A stretch of DNA of 64,000 nucleotides from Prorocentrum cordatum (Eukaryota; Sar; Dinophyceae; Prorocentrales; Prorocentraceae), in contig CAUYUJ010020582.1 in NCBI GenBank assembly GCA_963575745.1, positions 576,083 to 640,082 on the forward strand, read 5' to 3'. Of this stretch, positions 1 to 12,017 are shown piece after piece. How positions within the stretch are numbered: the first letter of the stretch is position 1; every line of letters starts with the position of its first letter. Under the pieces are notes generated by a model. It was not told where the DNA came from, searched no databases, and worked only from the letters and a program-made list of their open reading frames with translations. The position numbers and the translations under genes are program-made.

Positions 1-1540
1 CAGAGTGCCCAAAGAGGGACACGAGAGGGCCGCGAGACGGCCCATGAGGCACAAGACGGCCCAAGCGGGCTCTGGAGAAGCCCCAAGTCAGCCGCAAGAA
101 GGGCCCTCCGTGAGCCGATAAGCCGATGTTCGAAGCTTGCCTGGGTCCTTTTGCCGTAACTGCCAGACTCCTACATCCCAGCAGCCGTTCTGACAATACC
201 TTTGAGAACACGATTTTTGCATCGACTGTCGGCCTCAGGTGACCTGCGCTCGCACGTGAGGCAGGAACGGGGGGCTGCGGTGAGTGACTCGCCGTAGGCT
301 TCTTCGGTATCGCACTGCCCCAATGCTGCGCAGGGCTGTCGGTCGCCACGCCAAGCTGCGCCGCAGACCGCACCCCTGCAGTCGAGGATGAAGAGGAAGG
401 CGACGACGGCGATGGTAACGAAGATGACGACGATGACGACGACGACGACGAAAACGACGACGGCGACCACGATGACGGGGGCCGTCCCTGGTAGGGGCTG
501 GCGCCAGGGACTCCCTGGCGCTAATCGATAGTGCCAAGAAGACGGCGGCACGGAGTGGCGGGTCGCACCGCGCTGGTCAAAAGAAGTATCGGCGAAACTG
601 CGCACGCAATCGAGTCAGCCTGACAACCTGGAGGTATTGTACACGTGGCCACCATAGTTTGGGGCCCTCAGATCACACCGCGTTGCCGATGTATCGGCGA
701 TGTTAGGCTGGAGTAAGTTTGGTTCCAAGCGACACCGCATCGGCGATATGCTTGAGATCCGATGCGGTCTTCGGGCCCCGTCTCACTACCCAAGCTCCAT
801 CTATGATGCCTGGCAGCAATCAATTTCCGGGGGCGGCCAAGAGGGGGGAGGTCCAAGAGGGGGGGGACGCAAACCATGGCTTGCGGCACGTGCGTGGCCC
901 AAGGGGGGGGGGCGGGGGACGTAGTGAAATGAGCCGGGACGCCATGAAATCTACGGAAATACCATGGCCCCCGCCATTATATCCATTACCCCTAGTCATC
1001 GCCCCGCTCATGGCCGTCCCCGAACGTATGATGCCTGGGCAGCACTGAATTACATCGGCGCCGAGCAGGAGTCCGACGCGCCAGGCTTTTCGGTTGCCGA
1101 ACCAAACTGCGCCGCGCAAGCCGCCACCCTACGTGTCGGAAGTCCTTCCACGCCTCCTGCTCGGCAAGTCGCTGCTCAGAAACCAAACCCTCGACATCAT
1201 GATTTTTCGTAACGTTTAGGGGGCAACTACTGGGAGGTCTTCGTCGGGAAGGCTCAAAACATTGAACCCCATTAGGGGGCTGTTGCGCCGAAATGGGCCT
1301 CGGATTCTGCGGGGGTGTGCCGGATTAAACGGAATCCGATGAAGCCGGATTAAGAGGGATAAAGCCGCCGGATTAAACAGGATTTCGGACCAGGGCAGAA
1401 TCTGAAATCCCACCAGCCCTCTGGGCGCATGTGGTTTAGAGCGTTTCCTTTTCCAACCTCCTGCCTTTCCCTGCTCGGGAGGTTTACCTCCCCCGCCTCC
1501 CTGCGTCTGGACGGGCTCCCCCGCGAGGTGTCAGAGGGTC
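1..1540. other. Region without a recognisable gene
   Basis: No reading frame has the composition or motifs of a protein. The frames present are short and overlap on both strands. A GAC/GAT-type trinucleotide-rich patch lies at about 365-480 and runs of eight to nine G at about 847-915. The decamer GCCGGATTAA and close variants recur three to four times at 1318-1382. The phrase GATGTATCGGCGATG at about 687-701 belongs to a palindromic motif seen again near 8670 and 38690. Confidence 0.6.
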
Positions 1541-1544
1541 CTTT

Positions 1545-3140
1545 TTGCCCCAAGATGGCTCCAAGAGGGCCTCCCAGAGAGGCCCTCAAGACAGCTTCCG
1601 ACGGCGTCCGACGGGCCAGGAGGCCATCAAGACGGCACAAGATGGCTCGAAGATGGCCCAAGACGACCCAAGAGGCCCCCAAGATGTCTCCAAGACGGCC
1701 CCAGAGGCCTCCACCAGGAAGGCCCAAAGAGCCCAACATCATCGATTTTCCGCTAGTTGTTGAAGGATGTTGGCTTTGGGTGCTTTCGATCGTCTCACGG
1801 CTCGAGACGGCCCAAAAGTCCCCAAAGCTCGCCCCAAGTTCGCCCAAGAGGCTCCGAAGAGGGCCCCAGGACGGCCCCAAGACGGCCCAAGAGGCCTTCA
1901 AGACGGCCCTGGAGCACCCCAAGAGTGCCCCAAGTCGGCCCAGAGAGGCCACCAACACGGCTTCCGACAGCGCCAGACGGGCCAGGAACCCTAAGACGGC
2001 CAAAGAGGTCCCGGAGAAGCCCCGAAAGGCCCCCAAGAGGCCCACGGAGGCCCCAAAGATGCCTCCAAAAGGCTCCCGGGAAGCTCCCAGGAGACCCCAA
2101 GAGTGCCCCCAGATGCTCCCAAGATGCCCCCTCCTCCATTTCCTCCTCCTCCTCCTCCTCCTGATCTCCTCCGCCGTACTCGCTCAAGTGTTCCCCGAAG
2201 AGTTTCTACAACGGATGGAGGAACACGTGGCGCGATGGCTCAGCAGAGCTCTTGCCACAGCGCTCGGCCACATTGGCGATTCCAGAAGGGGGCGGCGATC
2301 CGCCGCCCCCTGTGGTCTTGCCACAAGGGTGCCTGGCGTGCTAGACCCTATACGGCGTGGTCTTGATGTTTTTCCAATCGAACTCCCCCTGCCGCTTCGG
2401 CCAATGATGCCGGCCACACGAAGGCTGCCGAAAATGCCGGGGTGGTTGCCCAAATCGCTCCAAGACGGCTAGGATGGCCCAAGATGGCCTCCTCGACGGC
2501 CAAGATGGCCTCTAAGTTCGCCCAAGATGGTCCAAGATGGCCTCCAAGACGGCACAAGAGGATCCAAGATGCCTCCAAGTCTGCCCAAGAAGCCTCAATG
2601 ACGGCCCAAGGCGGCCCAAGAGGCCCCCAAGAGGCCTCCAAGACGGCCCAAGAGGCCTCCAAGAGGTCTTCCAGGCAGGCCCGAGGAGGCCTAAATCATT
2701 GGTTGTCCTGAGGTGTTTGAAGGATGTTGGCATTTGCTTCTTTTCTGCCTTTCAACGGCCCAAGACGGCCCAAGAGGCCCCCAAGCTGGTCCACAGAGCG
2801 CCCAAAAGGCCTCCAAGATGGCCCCAGAACGGCCCAAGAAGCCCCCAAGACGGCCCCAGGAGGGCGGCCCAAGAAGGCCCAAGAGGCAGGCCTCCATGAC
2901 GGCCACGATGGCCTCCAAGACGGCCCTGAACAATCCCAAGAGGGCCCCAAGGCGGTCCAGAGAGGCCCCCAAGACGACTCCCGACGGCGTCAGACGGCTC
3001 AGGAACGCCCTAAGACTGCCAAAGAGGCCCCGGAGAAGCCCCCGAAGGGCTTCAAATCCGAAGGAGACCTCCAAGAGGCCTCCAAGAGGCTCCAGGGAAG
3101 CTCCCAGGAGATCCCAAGAGTGCCACAAGAGGCTCTCAAG
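1545..3140. repeat. AAGACGGCCC-type degenerate minisatellite in a diverged duplication
   Basis: The stretch is built from 9-12 nt variants of CCCAAGACGGCC and CCCAAGAGGCC, broken at 1740-1800, 2140-2460 and 2690-2760. The long frames on both strands are Pro/Arg/Lys or Gly/Leu rich because of the repeat and are not treated as genes. Two copies of a larger unit are visible. TTGAAGGATGTTGG is at 1760 and 2717. A stretch beginning TTCCCCGAAGAG is at 2191 and 3367. GGCGATTCCAGAAG is at 2275 and 3451. The same short-unit family returns near 7970, 10570 and 56190. Confidence 0.75.
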
Positions 3141-3345
3141 AGGTGTACTCCTCCTCCTCCTCCTTCTGTTCATCCTCCTCCTCTTCCTCCTCCTTCTCCT
3201 CCTCCTCCTCCTCCTCCTTCTGTTCCTCCTCCTCCTCCTCCTCCTCCTCCTCCTCCTTCTGTTCCTCCTCCTCCTCCTCCTTCTCCTCCTCCTTCTCCTC
3301 CTCCTCCTCCTCCTCCTCCTCCTCCCCCTCCTCCTCCTGAGCTTC
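3140..3345. repeat. TCC/CTC trinucleotide microsatellite
   Basis: About 200 bp of nearly pure CTC/TCC with occasional TTC, giving long Ser, Leu or Pro runs on one strand and Glu, Arg or Lys runs on the other. It sits inside the second copy of the larger duplication, at the place where the first copy (about 2135-2165) has only a short tract. The repeat therefore expanded in one copy. Confidence 0.9.
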
Positions 3346-4170
3346 CCCGCCGTACTCCCCCAAGTATTCCCCGAAGAGCTTCTACAACGGCTGGGGGAAC
3401 ACATGGCCCGATAGCTTGGCAGAGCTCTCGCCACTACGCTCAGTCACATGGGCGATTCCAGAAGGCACGGGGCGGCGGTGATTCGCCGTTGGCGTCTTCG
3501 ATAACTTCTTCATTGAAGGAGGATGCCCGGTTCAAGTGATTTGCCTGCCTGTCTGACAGCGAGGGTACGAGAACTGGCGAAGTTGTCAGGAGCATACTGG
3601 GCGGCCCCTCCCGCCGGCTCTTGGGACCCCAGCCGATTTCGGGCGGAGGTTGGACAGAGGACGAGAAGACCGATGCGCAGCCACGCTCAGCCCAGGGAGA
3701 CCCATGGCCTCAACAAGGAAACGTTTCGAGAGGTCTGAGGTGCCAATCGGCATTGGAGAGTCGCGACTCGCATCATGCACGCTTGCGCTGTGATGGAAAC
3801 TCCAGGTGTCATCACCCATCCCCGGCGTGTCGAAGGAATCCCGTCCCCTTGGGGCTTACCCGAAATTGCCTGGCTGTGAATGGCCCCCTCTGCTGAATTT
3901 ACGGTTTCTCTGGACAGCAGGTTGGCAGGCTCATCCTCTCGCCTGCAGGCCACGCTCAGCGTTGGTTGCCCGGCAGTAACTGAATGAATCCAGGAGATGG
4001 GAGGGCTCAGGGATGACAGCGGGTGACACTTTCTCCAAGATGGAAAGAGTTCAGAACAGGCCAGTCTCTGTTAATATTGTCATCACCCCGTACCTTGCCA
4101 CGCACATCTTGCACGATAAAGAGCTGCTACACTTGCAAGGACGTGGCGCATCTACTCGCCAGGAATAAGA
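3346..4170. other. Region without a recognisable gene
   Basis: The first 140 bp complete the second copy of the duplication. The rest is unique-looking sequence with short frames on both strands and no motif that can be named. Confidence 0.5.
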
Positions 4171-4331
4171 TTAGGTCGGGCATGTCCCCCGACAGGCGGA
4201 CGTTGGAAGAAAAATCGAACATACCAGAAAAATACTCAAACATAGTCAAAACACATTGAACAAATCGTCCCCAGGCCATCTGTTTAGCTAGTTTTGAATA
4301 TTCCTCCTGTAGATGGACATGTCCGACCTAA
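4171..4331. mobile_element. MITE-like element, copy 1 (161 bp)
   Basis: The ends are inverted repeats. It begins TTAGGTCGGGCATGTCC and ends with the reverse complement of TTAGGTCGGACATGTCC, one mismatch in 17. The interior is AT-rich and contains AAAAATC, ATAGTCAAA and AATCGTCCCC. A second copy of almost the same length (162 bp) with the same ends and interior phrases lies at 38786-38947. There is no coding capacity. Ends in TTA/TAA suggest a TA- or TTA-type target, but the duplicated target is not certain. Confidence 0.8.
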
Positions 4332-4482
4332 GAGTAGGAGAGAACGTTCCCGCGTGCGGATCCCGCTGCGGGAGGTAATGCCACGTCCATCCTGGAGAGG
4401 GGCACTGCCACTTGGGTCGACCCCTGATATCTCATACCTCCTTTTGACATGTGTTTTCTTTCAACATCACCTGCCTAGAGTT

Positions 4483-4566
4483 CGAGAGAGAGAGAGAGAG
4501 AGAGATCGAGAGGAGGAGGAGGAGGAGGAGGAGGGGGAGGAGGAGCAGGAGAAGGAGAAGGAGGAA
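4483..4566. repeat. GA and GGA microsatellite
   Basis: About 24 bp of GA repeats followed by about 60 bp of GGA repeats. Just upstream is AACATCACCTGCCTAGA, which recurs as AACATCACCTGTCTAGA at about 6249, also followed by a GA/GGA-rich stretch. This suggests a small repeated unit. Confidence 0.85.
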
Positions 4567-4819
4567 GATGTCCCCTCCTCCATGTATGAATTGTTCTTCC
4601 CTTTGGAGAGGCTGCTGCAACCCACCGAATCAGCAAAATGTTAACCGCAGAGATCGAGCAAGAAGTGTTTGGCCTCCCGTTACGTAGGCTGGAGGGCCCT
4701 CGGACAATGTTGGATGTCTGGCCAATGTCGTAGCTTCTGTTTCATGTCTCTCCACTGTCAGTCCATATTTTGAAGGCCCAGTGGGGCCCGCATCGGGGAG
4801 CGGCATTCCGCCCATTCCT

Positions 4820-5065
4820 CAAGACAAGTTTATGGTCGCCTTCCAGGGCGATCAGGAACCTCGTCATGCGACCAGAAAGTGGAGATCTCGCTCAGGACTT
4901 CCTCGCGAAACGTCCATGATTGCTGGTCATGCCACCTGCGAGTGGCAATTCCGCGTGGGACTTCCTCGCAAAAAGGTTTCTGGTCGCTTTCCATGCCGCC
5001 AATAAGTGGCAATTTCGCTGGAAACTTCCTGACAACCCAGTGCGTCATGCCGGCCTGAAGCGACG
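4820..5065. repeat. Tandem repeat of about 70-80 bp, three diverged units
   Basis: Each unit carries a variant of AGTGGCAATTTCGC, then a GGACTTCCTCGC-like phrase, then TGGTCGC or TGGTCATGC. They begin near 4830, 4905 and 4975, with a partial fourth unit. Divergence between units is high. No protein is assigned. Confidence 0.6.
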
Positions 5066-5154
5066 ATTCACGTGAGACCTCCTCGACGAGTCGATTCCAT
5101 CTTCGCCTCCGTGGACCTCGAGCGCGCGCGCTTGCTCGCGTGCGCTATGGACTT

Positions 5155-5222
5155 CCTCTTCCTCTCTCTCTCTCATTCTCATTTTTTTGTTTCTCTCTTT
5201 CTCTCTCTCTCTCTCTCCCCTG
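5155..5222. repeat. CT microsatellite
   Basis: An interrupted CT dinucleotide tract of about 65 bp with a short T run in the middle. No gene is recognised around it. Confidence 0.85.
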
Positions 5223-5394
5223 CGCCATCACTCTTACTTGTCTCGCATTGCACGTTGCCCATGCAAGCCAGATTCCCGATGCCACGGCCTCGCACGGTTG
5301 ATCCTAGCTAGGTCTGGGCGGTTGTCCACAGCGATCTGCTTTCAGTCCACGGGTCTGTCATGGAGTTCTCCGGGAGAGGTGTCGGAGCCCCTTG

Positions 5395-6150
5395 GGGCCG
5401 CGAAGCACGGATCCTGGATCCTCGATGTCCCGGGGCCGTCTCGAGGCTGCGCAAGGCCGCGAGGCACGGATCCTGGATCCTGGATGCTCGAACTCTGATC
5501 GGCCTTGAGTCTTGGAGCATCGATTTGTCGATCGATCCTGGGTCCTCGATCCCCGATCTTCGATAGATCGTCGATCTTCGACCTTCGGTTGTTCTATGAT
5601 CCTCGGCCCTGGGACTTCGACACTTGGATCGGTCCTGGATCCTCGATCCTCGCCATTCGATCGACCCGCGAGCCTCCGATAGGCTCTGGATCCTGGAGCC
5701 TCGCTGTTCGTTCGATCCTGTGTCCTCCATGCTCGATGATCGATCTCCGATCGATCATCGACCTTCGACCATCCATCGATGCCAGATACTCCACCCTGGA
5801 TCTTCGATCGTCGATCGACCACCGATCATCGATCTCGAATCGCCCCTGGACCTGAGGCCTCGGCTTCGATCGATCCTGGAATTTCGGTCATCGATGGATC
5901 GTGGGTTCTAGATCCGAAGATCGAGGATGCAGGATTCAGGCTCGAATATCGGGGATCCAGGATCGATCGAAAACCAAAATTCCAGGGTCCAGGATTGATT
6001 AGATATCACTGACCCAGCGTCGTTCGGAAACCGAGGGCCCAGGATCGTTCGAAGAACGAGAATCGAGGATCCATGGAAGATCGACGATCCATGCTTGAAG
6101 ATCGGGGATCGGTCGAAGATCCGAGATCCAGGATCCAAGGTCCGGGGTCG
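5395..6150. repeat. GATC/TCGA-rich minisatellite that switches strand
   Basis: About 750 bp built from variants of GATCCTGGATCCTCGATC. In the left half (to about 5890) the unit reads on the plus strand. In the right half (from about 5900) it reads as the reverse complement, as GATCCAGGATC and GATCGAGGATC. The array is therefore head to head. Frames through it encode Ser/Asp/Ile/Arg-rich text produced by the repeat. Confidence 0.75.
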
Positions 6151-6465
6151 GTCTCATGTCGAAGCTCGCGGGCCGACCAACGAGCGAAGACTCAGGAGGC
6201 GCTTCCCTCATGGAGTGCCGACCACCACATTTAATCCAGCGGGAGGTAACATCACCTGTCTAGAATCAGATAGAGAGGAGTATGATGATGAGGAGGAGGA
6301 GCAGGAGGAGGAGGGGGAGGAGGAGGATGAGGACCAGTGCAAACCCAAGATGCATCAACGATGGTGCACGAAACCCTCCCTCCAAATTCTAGTTTCACAG
6401 GTCCACGACGTTGCTCATTCTCGTTACCGAAAGTGCCCCATCAAAAAACAACCGCCTGGGCCCCT

Positions 6466-6722
6466 CAGCCGCGCCAGAACATAATTCCTGGGACTTCAGC
6501 GCTGCGGACCACCGTGACTGCTGCGTGCTGACAAGACTCAATCGTGCCAGAACGCCATTCCTGGGACTGCAACACAACCCATCAAAGTGACTGTTGCAGC
6601 CTGACGGTCCTAAACCTTGCCGAAGCACAGTTGCCGGGATTTCAACACAACGAATCATCGTGACTGTTGCGCCATGACGGTCCTACACCGTGCCAGAACA
6701 CCATACCTGAGATTTCAACCAC
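6466..6722. repeat. Tandem repeat, about 73-bp unit, four copies
   Basis: The phrase GTGCCAGAAC (or a close variant), followed by a CCTGGGAYTTCAAC-like block and then GTGACTGTTGC, recurs with starts near 6471, 6545, 6616 and 6690. The spacing is 71-74 bp. Sequence resembling this unit also appears at about 57295-57450, ahead of the second ~80-bp array. Confidence 0.75.
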
Positions 6723-6734
6723 ACGCATCCTAAG

Positions 6735-7560
6735 AAGGTTGCAACATGCTCAAACGAATGTGCGCAGCGCTGAAGCGACATCCGCATTTATGAAAAAAGC
6801 CCACCCTCCATCGCCGAACCTGTTGCGAGCGAACTTTTGAGAAGAACGGAGAAGAACGTGTGCGGCGCTCAAGCGACAACCATGTTTGGAAAAGGAGCCG
6901 CCCTCCATCCTTGAAAATGCTGCTTAAGACAAGTGTGTGCGGCCCTAAATCGATACACACAGTTTGAAAACTACCTGCCCTCCATCCGCGCGGCTGCTGT
7001 AAACCTGTACGGCGAATGTGCCTGGCGCTAGATCGAGAGCTGCGTCTTGATCCCCCCCCCGCCCTCCATCGTTGAAACTGTTGCGAGCTTTCAAAACGAA
7101 CGTGCGCGACGCTGAGGCGAAAGCCACATTTTGAACTCCCACCGCCCTCCATCCGTGACGCTGGTGCCCACTGTTGAAGCGAATTCGCGCTGCGCTAAGG
7201 CGATAACCACATTTTGAAAACTACCCGCCCTCCATCGTTGAAGCTGCTGCAAACCTTTAAAACAAATATGGCCCGCGCTAAATCGAGAGCTGCGTTTTGA
7301 CCCCCCCCGCCCTCCATCGTTGAAACTGTTGCGAGCTTTCAGAACGAATGTGCGCGACGCTAAGCGCGAGAGCCACATTTTGAACTCCCACCGCCCTCCA
7401 TTCGTGAAGCTGGTGCGCACTTTTGAAACGAATGCGCGTAGCGCTAAGGTGATAACCACATTTTGAAGATCACACGCTCTCCATCGTTGAAGCTATTGCA
7501 AATTCAAGCTTCAGAATCATGAACGGCGAGGACGTCTCAGGCGAAACGCCTGGCCCGCCC
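6735..7560. repeat. Tandem repeat, about 80-bp unit, nine or ten copies
   Basis: CCCTCCATC recurs near 6806, 6899, 6970, 7067, 7146, 7228, 7309, 7394 and 7470, a mean spacing of about 83 bp. Each unit carries variants of GAATGTGCGCGACGCTAA, a CACATTTTGAA block and a C-rich run. The array ends in TCAGGCGAAACGCC at about 7537. A shorter array of the same unit with the same end phrase lies at 57440-57845. Frames across it give repetitive Arg/Ser/Phe-rich peptides and are not genes. Confidence 0.8.
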
Positions 7561-9409
7561 CACAGACACGTCTGAATCATTTACAAGGAAAAGGTCTGCA
7601 GGAGTAGGAGAGGAGGACGAGGAGGAGGACGAGGGGAGGAAGAACCAGGATGCCGTCGACGTCAGGAGTCGGCCTGCCCTCGCAACAGCAAAATTCGCTG
7701 GCCCAGCGGGCCAGAGGCGTGCTACGATCTCCGGAAACTACTTAACAATATGTCTAGTTCGCGCGCGCGGGGCGGCCCTTCGGGGCCCCCGGACGAAAAG
7801 TACCCCGGCCGATCCCCGGCCGGGTCCCGGCTGGGTCCCGGGCGATCCCCAAGGGGGAGGCTATTTTTCGCCACCCCTCACGAGGATCGTGGCCTCAGAG
7901 GGGGTGGCTGCAATCGACTACCCCCCCTCCCGCCCCAAGGGGGCCCCGCCCCCTAAAAAGCCCCAGGGGGGCCCAAGACGCCGCCAAGGAGCCCCAAGAC
8001 GCTCCCAAGAAGCCCCCAAGCGGCCCCCAAGACGGCCCCCAAGACGGCCCCAAGAGGCCCCAAATAGCCCTCCAGGGCCGGCGGAATGAGCGAAGCGATT
8101 AAATAATGAAAGCAGAAAGCAATGCTCCGGTACGCGCAGGGCTACGGCTACGGGCCGTCGCACCAAGCTGCGCTACAGACCGCAACCCTGCGAGCCGAAG
8201 CCCCTCCATGCATTCGGCGAATAGTAACTTGGTGTTAACGCGGTGGCCCAGTGCCCAGGGTGGCCCAAATTTTTCCAGGGAGGCCCAGATGGCATCCGGA
8301 GCACCCCTAAGGAGGCCCCGGAGGGCCCCAAGGGTTCCGAAACCGTGCGAACAAGCGGGGCTCTTGGGGCAGGGTCGCTTCTGGCAGCCTCCAGAGCAAG
8401 GCCTCGATTCGCAGGGCCGCCCGCCGCCGCGGCAAAAGCCGCGCCGCGGGCGCCAACCCAGCCCGAGCCACGCGGGACTGCGCCGTACCGAGCCGGGGGA
8501 GGCCCTGCACTCGCCACAAGCCGCGCGGCCGCCGAGCTCGCGCAGAAGAGGGGGAACGTCAGGGGGGGACTGGCTCAGGACCTCAGGGGAGGAGGCGCAG
8601 GCGGAGGAGGAGGAGGCGCAGGCGGAGGAGAAGGAGGAGGAGGAGGAGGAGGAGAAGCGTCGAGCTTGAATCGTCGATACATCGCCGATGGATCGGCAAT
8701 GAGCTCTCGATGGGGGATCCGCACGGTCCTGGGCAGGGTGGGCTATCGGGCCATCTCCCGAATGTTGCCCCTGAGCCGAATGCATCCCCCGCTGAGCCTA
8801 TCCCCCCCGTGAGGTTGCCCCTGGTGACAGCGCGCCAGCGACGCCGGTGACCGCGTCGAGGCCCCCGCGGGCTGGGGGGGAGCAGAGGAAAAAAAAAAAC
8901 ATTCGCAAGACGCCCTTCCTGCACTCGGGCGGCGCCCCACGGGAGCGGCAGAGTAAGGGAGGTGGACGAGGAGGAATTGGAATAGAACGAGTCGGTACGA
9001 CCGAAATGGACACGGAAAGAATGGGGACGAAGGCTTCTAGAGTCACAGAAGGAGTGGCACCCGTCGGTACGGGAAAGGAAGGGGTGAAAAAGAGAAGGCA
9101 GAGCAAGGCTCCACCGTCCGCCACACGCCATCAGAGAAGAGTGCTATCGACTACCGTGTTTCAGCCCACTTCAGGGAGGTGCAACATCTAACATCGGTTA
9201 GGCGACCCGTGCTTAATCCTTCGAACGCCACGGAACCCAAAAAAGAGTGGAGCTTGTAATCATATTGGACCTCTGGAGCCAAAATGTTATCATCTATGCC
9301 CTGCCCTCGTGGCGTCGAGAGTTCGAGGTAGCTGTAGGGATATGGATAGCGCGTCGGCCGCCGATCTGCAAAGGTACTTCAGGAGGATCAGCAGGTGGTG
9401 GAAGGATGA
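7561..9409. other. GC-rich region without a recognisable gene
   Basis: Contains a CCCGGCCGGG-type self-complementary patch at about 7800-7850, a short AAGACGGCCC-type stretch at 7970-8065, GGA repeats at about 8580-8655 and an A10 run near 8890. The phrase CGATACATCGCCGATG at about 8675 belongs to the palindromic motif also seen near 690 and 38690. Long frames exist on both strands but are composed of low-complexity sequence, so none is annotated. Confidence 0.5.
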
Positions 9410-9532
9410 TCATCTTAATAATGATGATGATGATGATGATGATGATTCTGATGACGATGATAATGTTGATAATGTTGATGATGATGATGATGCTGATTGT
9501 GTTGATGATGATGCTGGTGATGGTGATGCTGC

Positions 9533-9576
<44 letters not shown>

Positions 9577-9595
9577 GTATGATGATGATGATCCT
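9410..9595. repeat. GAT/ATG trinucleotide microsatellite
   Basis: About 185 bp of GAT repeats with a few GCT, GTT and GGT interruptions. It encodes poly-Asp, poly-Met or poly-Ser depending on frame and strand. No protein is inferred. Confidence 0.92.
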
Positions 9596-9599
9596 ACGG

Positions 9600-10560
9600 C
9601 GGAACCAGTACCAGTCGGTCGGAAGAAGTGGGTAGAAACATGAAGAACGACATCGTTGGAAGTGGTTTGCGTTTCCGCCCGCCCTTGAAGAGGAGGGAAG
9701 AGGGAACACCGCTCGACCCTTGAAGGTGGAATGCGCCTAAAGTAGATTGGGATCTGGGACGACCGACGGGTATTCTCTCTGTGTGCTTCAAACGTACGGT
9801 GACGTACACATCGTCAGATCCTGTAATGACGTACATAATTAATGTCGAAGGTCTGCTACCATGTTTTCCTCCTCTTGTACCTGCCGCACCTCTTTACTCT
9901 CACAGTTCCCTGTGCACATGTGGCAGGGGGAGTGGCAACATCATAACTTAAAAACAGTACGTGCGTGCACATGCTTTCTTTATGCTTACATGCAACTTGT
10001 CATTACCCTTGATCTCGAGCTTTGCCTGGGCGTCGCATGTGGTTCGTTAACTCGTTCGTTCTTGCGTCACCGTGATAGGAACATACGAAGTATGGCGAGG
10101 AGGGGGAGGCCGATGAGGATAAAGCCGACGAGCATGATAATACATGTACTGGGAATATGGGAGAGGGAAAACATGTTCCTCCTCATTCTTAAACGACACC
10201 AGCAAACACGTACATGCTCAAAGAGGCACCATTCACCTCTCAGCTGATCCAAGGAGCGGCCCCGAGAGCTAGCCCGAGGATGGGGGAAGGAATGAAGCGG
10301 GGGAGGTCTGACAAGACGCAGCGCAGACAACGCAGCTGGCATGTTCAACCAACGGCAGAAGTCAATCACTACGGCCTGCGGAGAATCGAACGTTGGACTA
10401 GTTCGTCCGCCGTCAGTGCACGTAAAAATAAACTTGCGTCTCCGTGCTCTCAACACGTTCGGGCGAGCTTTCCGATGCCTGTTGGCTGCCAAGTCAGGTT
10501 TCTGTGGGTTTCTGGGGCGCCCGCACACTCATGGCGCCCCCTCCCCCTCCCCTCGAATGG
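9600..10560. other. Region without a recognisable gene
   Basis: Unique-looking sequence with short frames on both strands and no identifiable domain, RNA gene or repeat. Confidence 0.45.
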
Positions 10561-10569
10561 CTCCACAAA

Positions 10570-11130
10570 GTTTCTAGTATCCCCAAGACGGCTAGAAGAC
10601 GGCCCAAGGCAACCTCAAGTCAGCTGCCAGGTGCCCGAAGACTGACCCAAGACGGCCCAAAGACTCCTCAGAGGACCAAAGATGCCCCTCAAAGACGTTT
10701 GAAGATGGCCCGCGACAGCCTCAAGACAGCTGCAAAATGCCCCAAGACCAGCCCAGGGCGGCCGAACGCCCCCCCAGAAGCCCGAACACGCTTCCGAGAG
10801 CCCCGAGACGGCCCCCGCGGGATCCAAGAAGCCCCAAAGCCGGCCCAAGGATCCCCCAAGACGTCCCCACGCTGGCCCAATATAGCCCCAAGAGGGATCC
10901 AATACGACACCGAGACCCGACCAAACGGACCCGATATGTGGCTACACTTCTACCGTGCCTCCTCGTGGAGGGCTCGGTAGACTCATCTCCACAAGACGGC
11001 CCCGAGACCCCAAACAGTGCCCCCTGGAGGCTCTCCAGCAGACCCCCAGAGATGCCCGAGGACGTTCCACGAGGACGTCGAGAGGCCCCGAGAAACCCTC
11101 CAAGAAGCCCCCAAGGAGGCGACGTGACCA
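10570..11130. repeat. AAGACGGCCC-type minisatellite, second block
   Basis: Same short-unit family as at 1545-3140, with variants of CCAAGACGGCC and CCCAAGA at irregular 9-15 nt spacing. A less repetitive gap lies at about 10900-10985. Both strands carry frames of 80-178 codons whose residues follow from the repeat. Confidence 0.7.
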
Positions 11131-12015
11131 CCATGCAACGATACGACAACAACATGCAACAACATCGTAATACATCTTTCCGCATCCCCCCCATTTTGTC
11201 AATGTTGCGCTAACGTATTGGCCGGGTTCGCTGCAAGGAACTCTTGCGAACTTAAAAGCTGCGGCGCCACAATCTCATACTAAAACGGACCTGCTGCCCT
11301 CAGGCGCTTCAACACCCCGAATGCCATTCATTCCTGGGAGTTGGTACAGATCCGGCTGGCGAAGGCTACCCAAACTGGTCATCCGTGCTCCAGCCTCGCC
11401 TCGCCCACCTTCTCGACATCCTCTTCCTGGAGGGGACTCTGGCCGCAAGAGTTGCAGCCAGGAGACTTGGGCGGCCCTGCATCGCAAGCTCTACTCGCCA
11501 ACAAAATTTGTCAAACACCTTCAACGGGGCTGCGTACTTCAGACAAGCTGCAGTCACATCCACGGATAGGGGCTGACGAGCAGTTTCAAACAGTATTGGC
11601 AAACGAGGGCCCCAAACAGTCAGTCATTGCACTGTTAAGTTGTAAGCTAGGCATGTAATGCTGTCACCCAAGAATTGTCAACACCACTGGTCGCGCACAC
11701 CTCTCCCACACTTCCATCCGCAATTTGTTTTGCAAATCCCGTGCGGCTACGAATGCGTTTACTGCTTGGCACTTGCTAGCGCATCTCTACGGCCACACTG
11801 ACTCGCGCACACTCAAAACGCAGAGCGACCAACTAATTCGGCACGGCTGATGCGGCTGCGATGGCGCTTACCGCTGGGAGCTTCAAAGCGCATCTCCCAA
11901 GCATCGCTGGTGCGCGGGTATTTGAGTGCTTTCTCAGACCCGGGCGGTATACGGACGACGTCGACAACGGTGGCAACGGTTTGAGGCGCCAGTGTTGGCA
12001 CTAGCTAGCACAACG
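11131..12015. other. Region without a recognisable gene
   Basis: No coding signal. Two diverged copies of a unit of about 120 bp are visible at about 11735-11800 and 11850-11910. Each has a CGTGCGGCT- or TGATGCGGCT-like start, then GCGTTTAC or GCGCTTAC, and ends in GCGCATCTC. Confidence 0.45.
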
Positions 12016-12017
12016 CG

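Noticed and set aside
1429-3540. 347- and 271-codon plus-strand frames rich in Pro, Arg and Lys
   Set aside because: The residues follow from the AAGACGGCCC repeat. Both strands and several frames are open at the same place, and all other genes are on the minus strand.
8099-9131. Minus-strand frames of 182-228 codons
   Set aside because: Ser/Arg/Leu-rich text through GGA/TCC repeats, with no motif and no spliced partners.
9247-9635. Poly-Asp/poly-Met proteins
   Set aside because: A product of the GAT trinucleotide tract.
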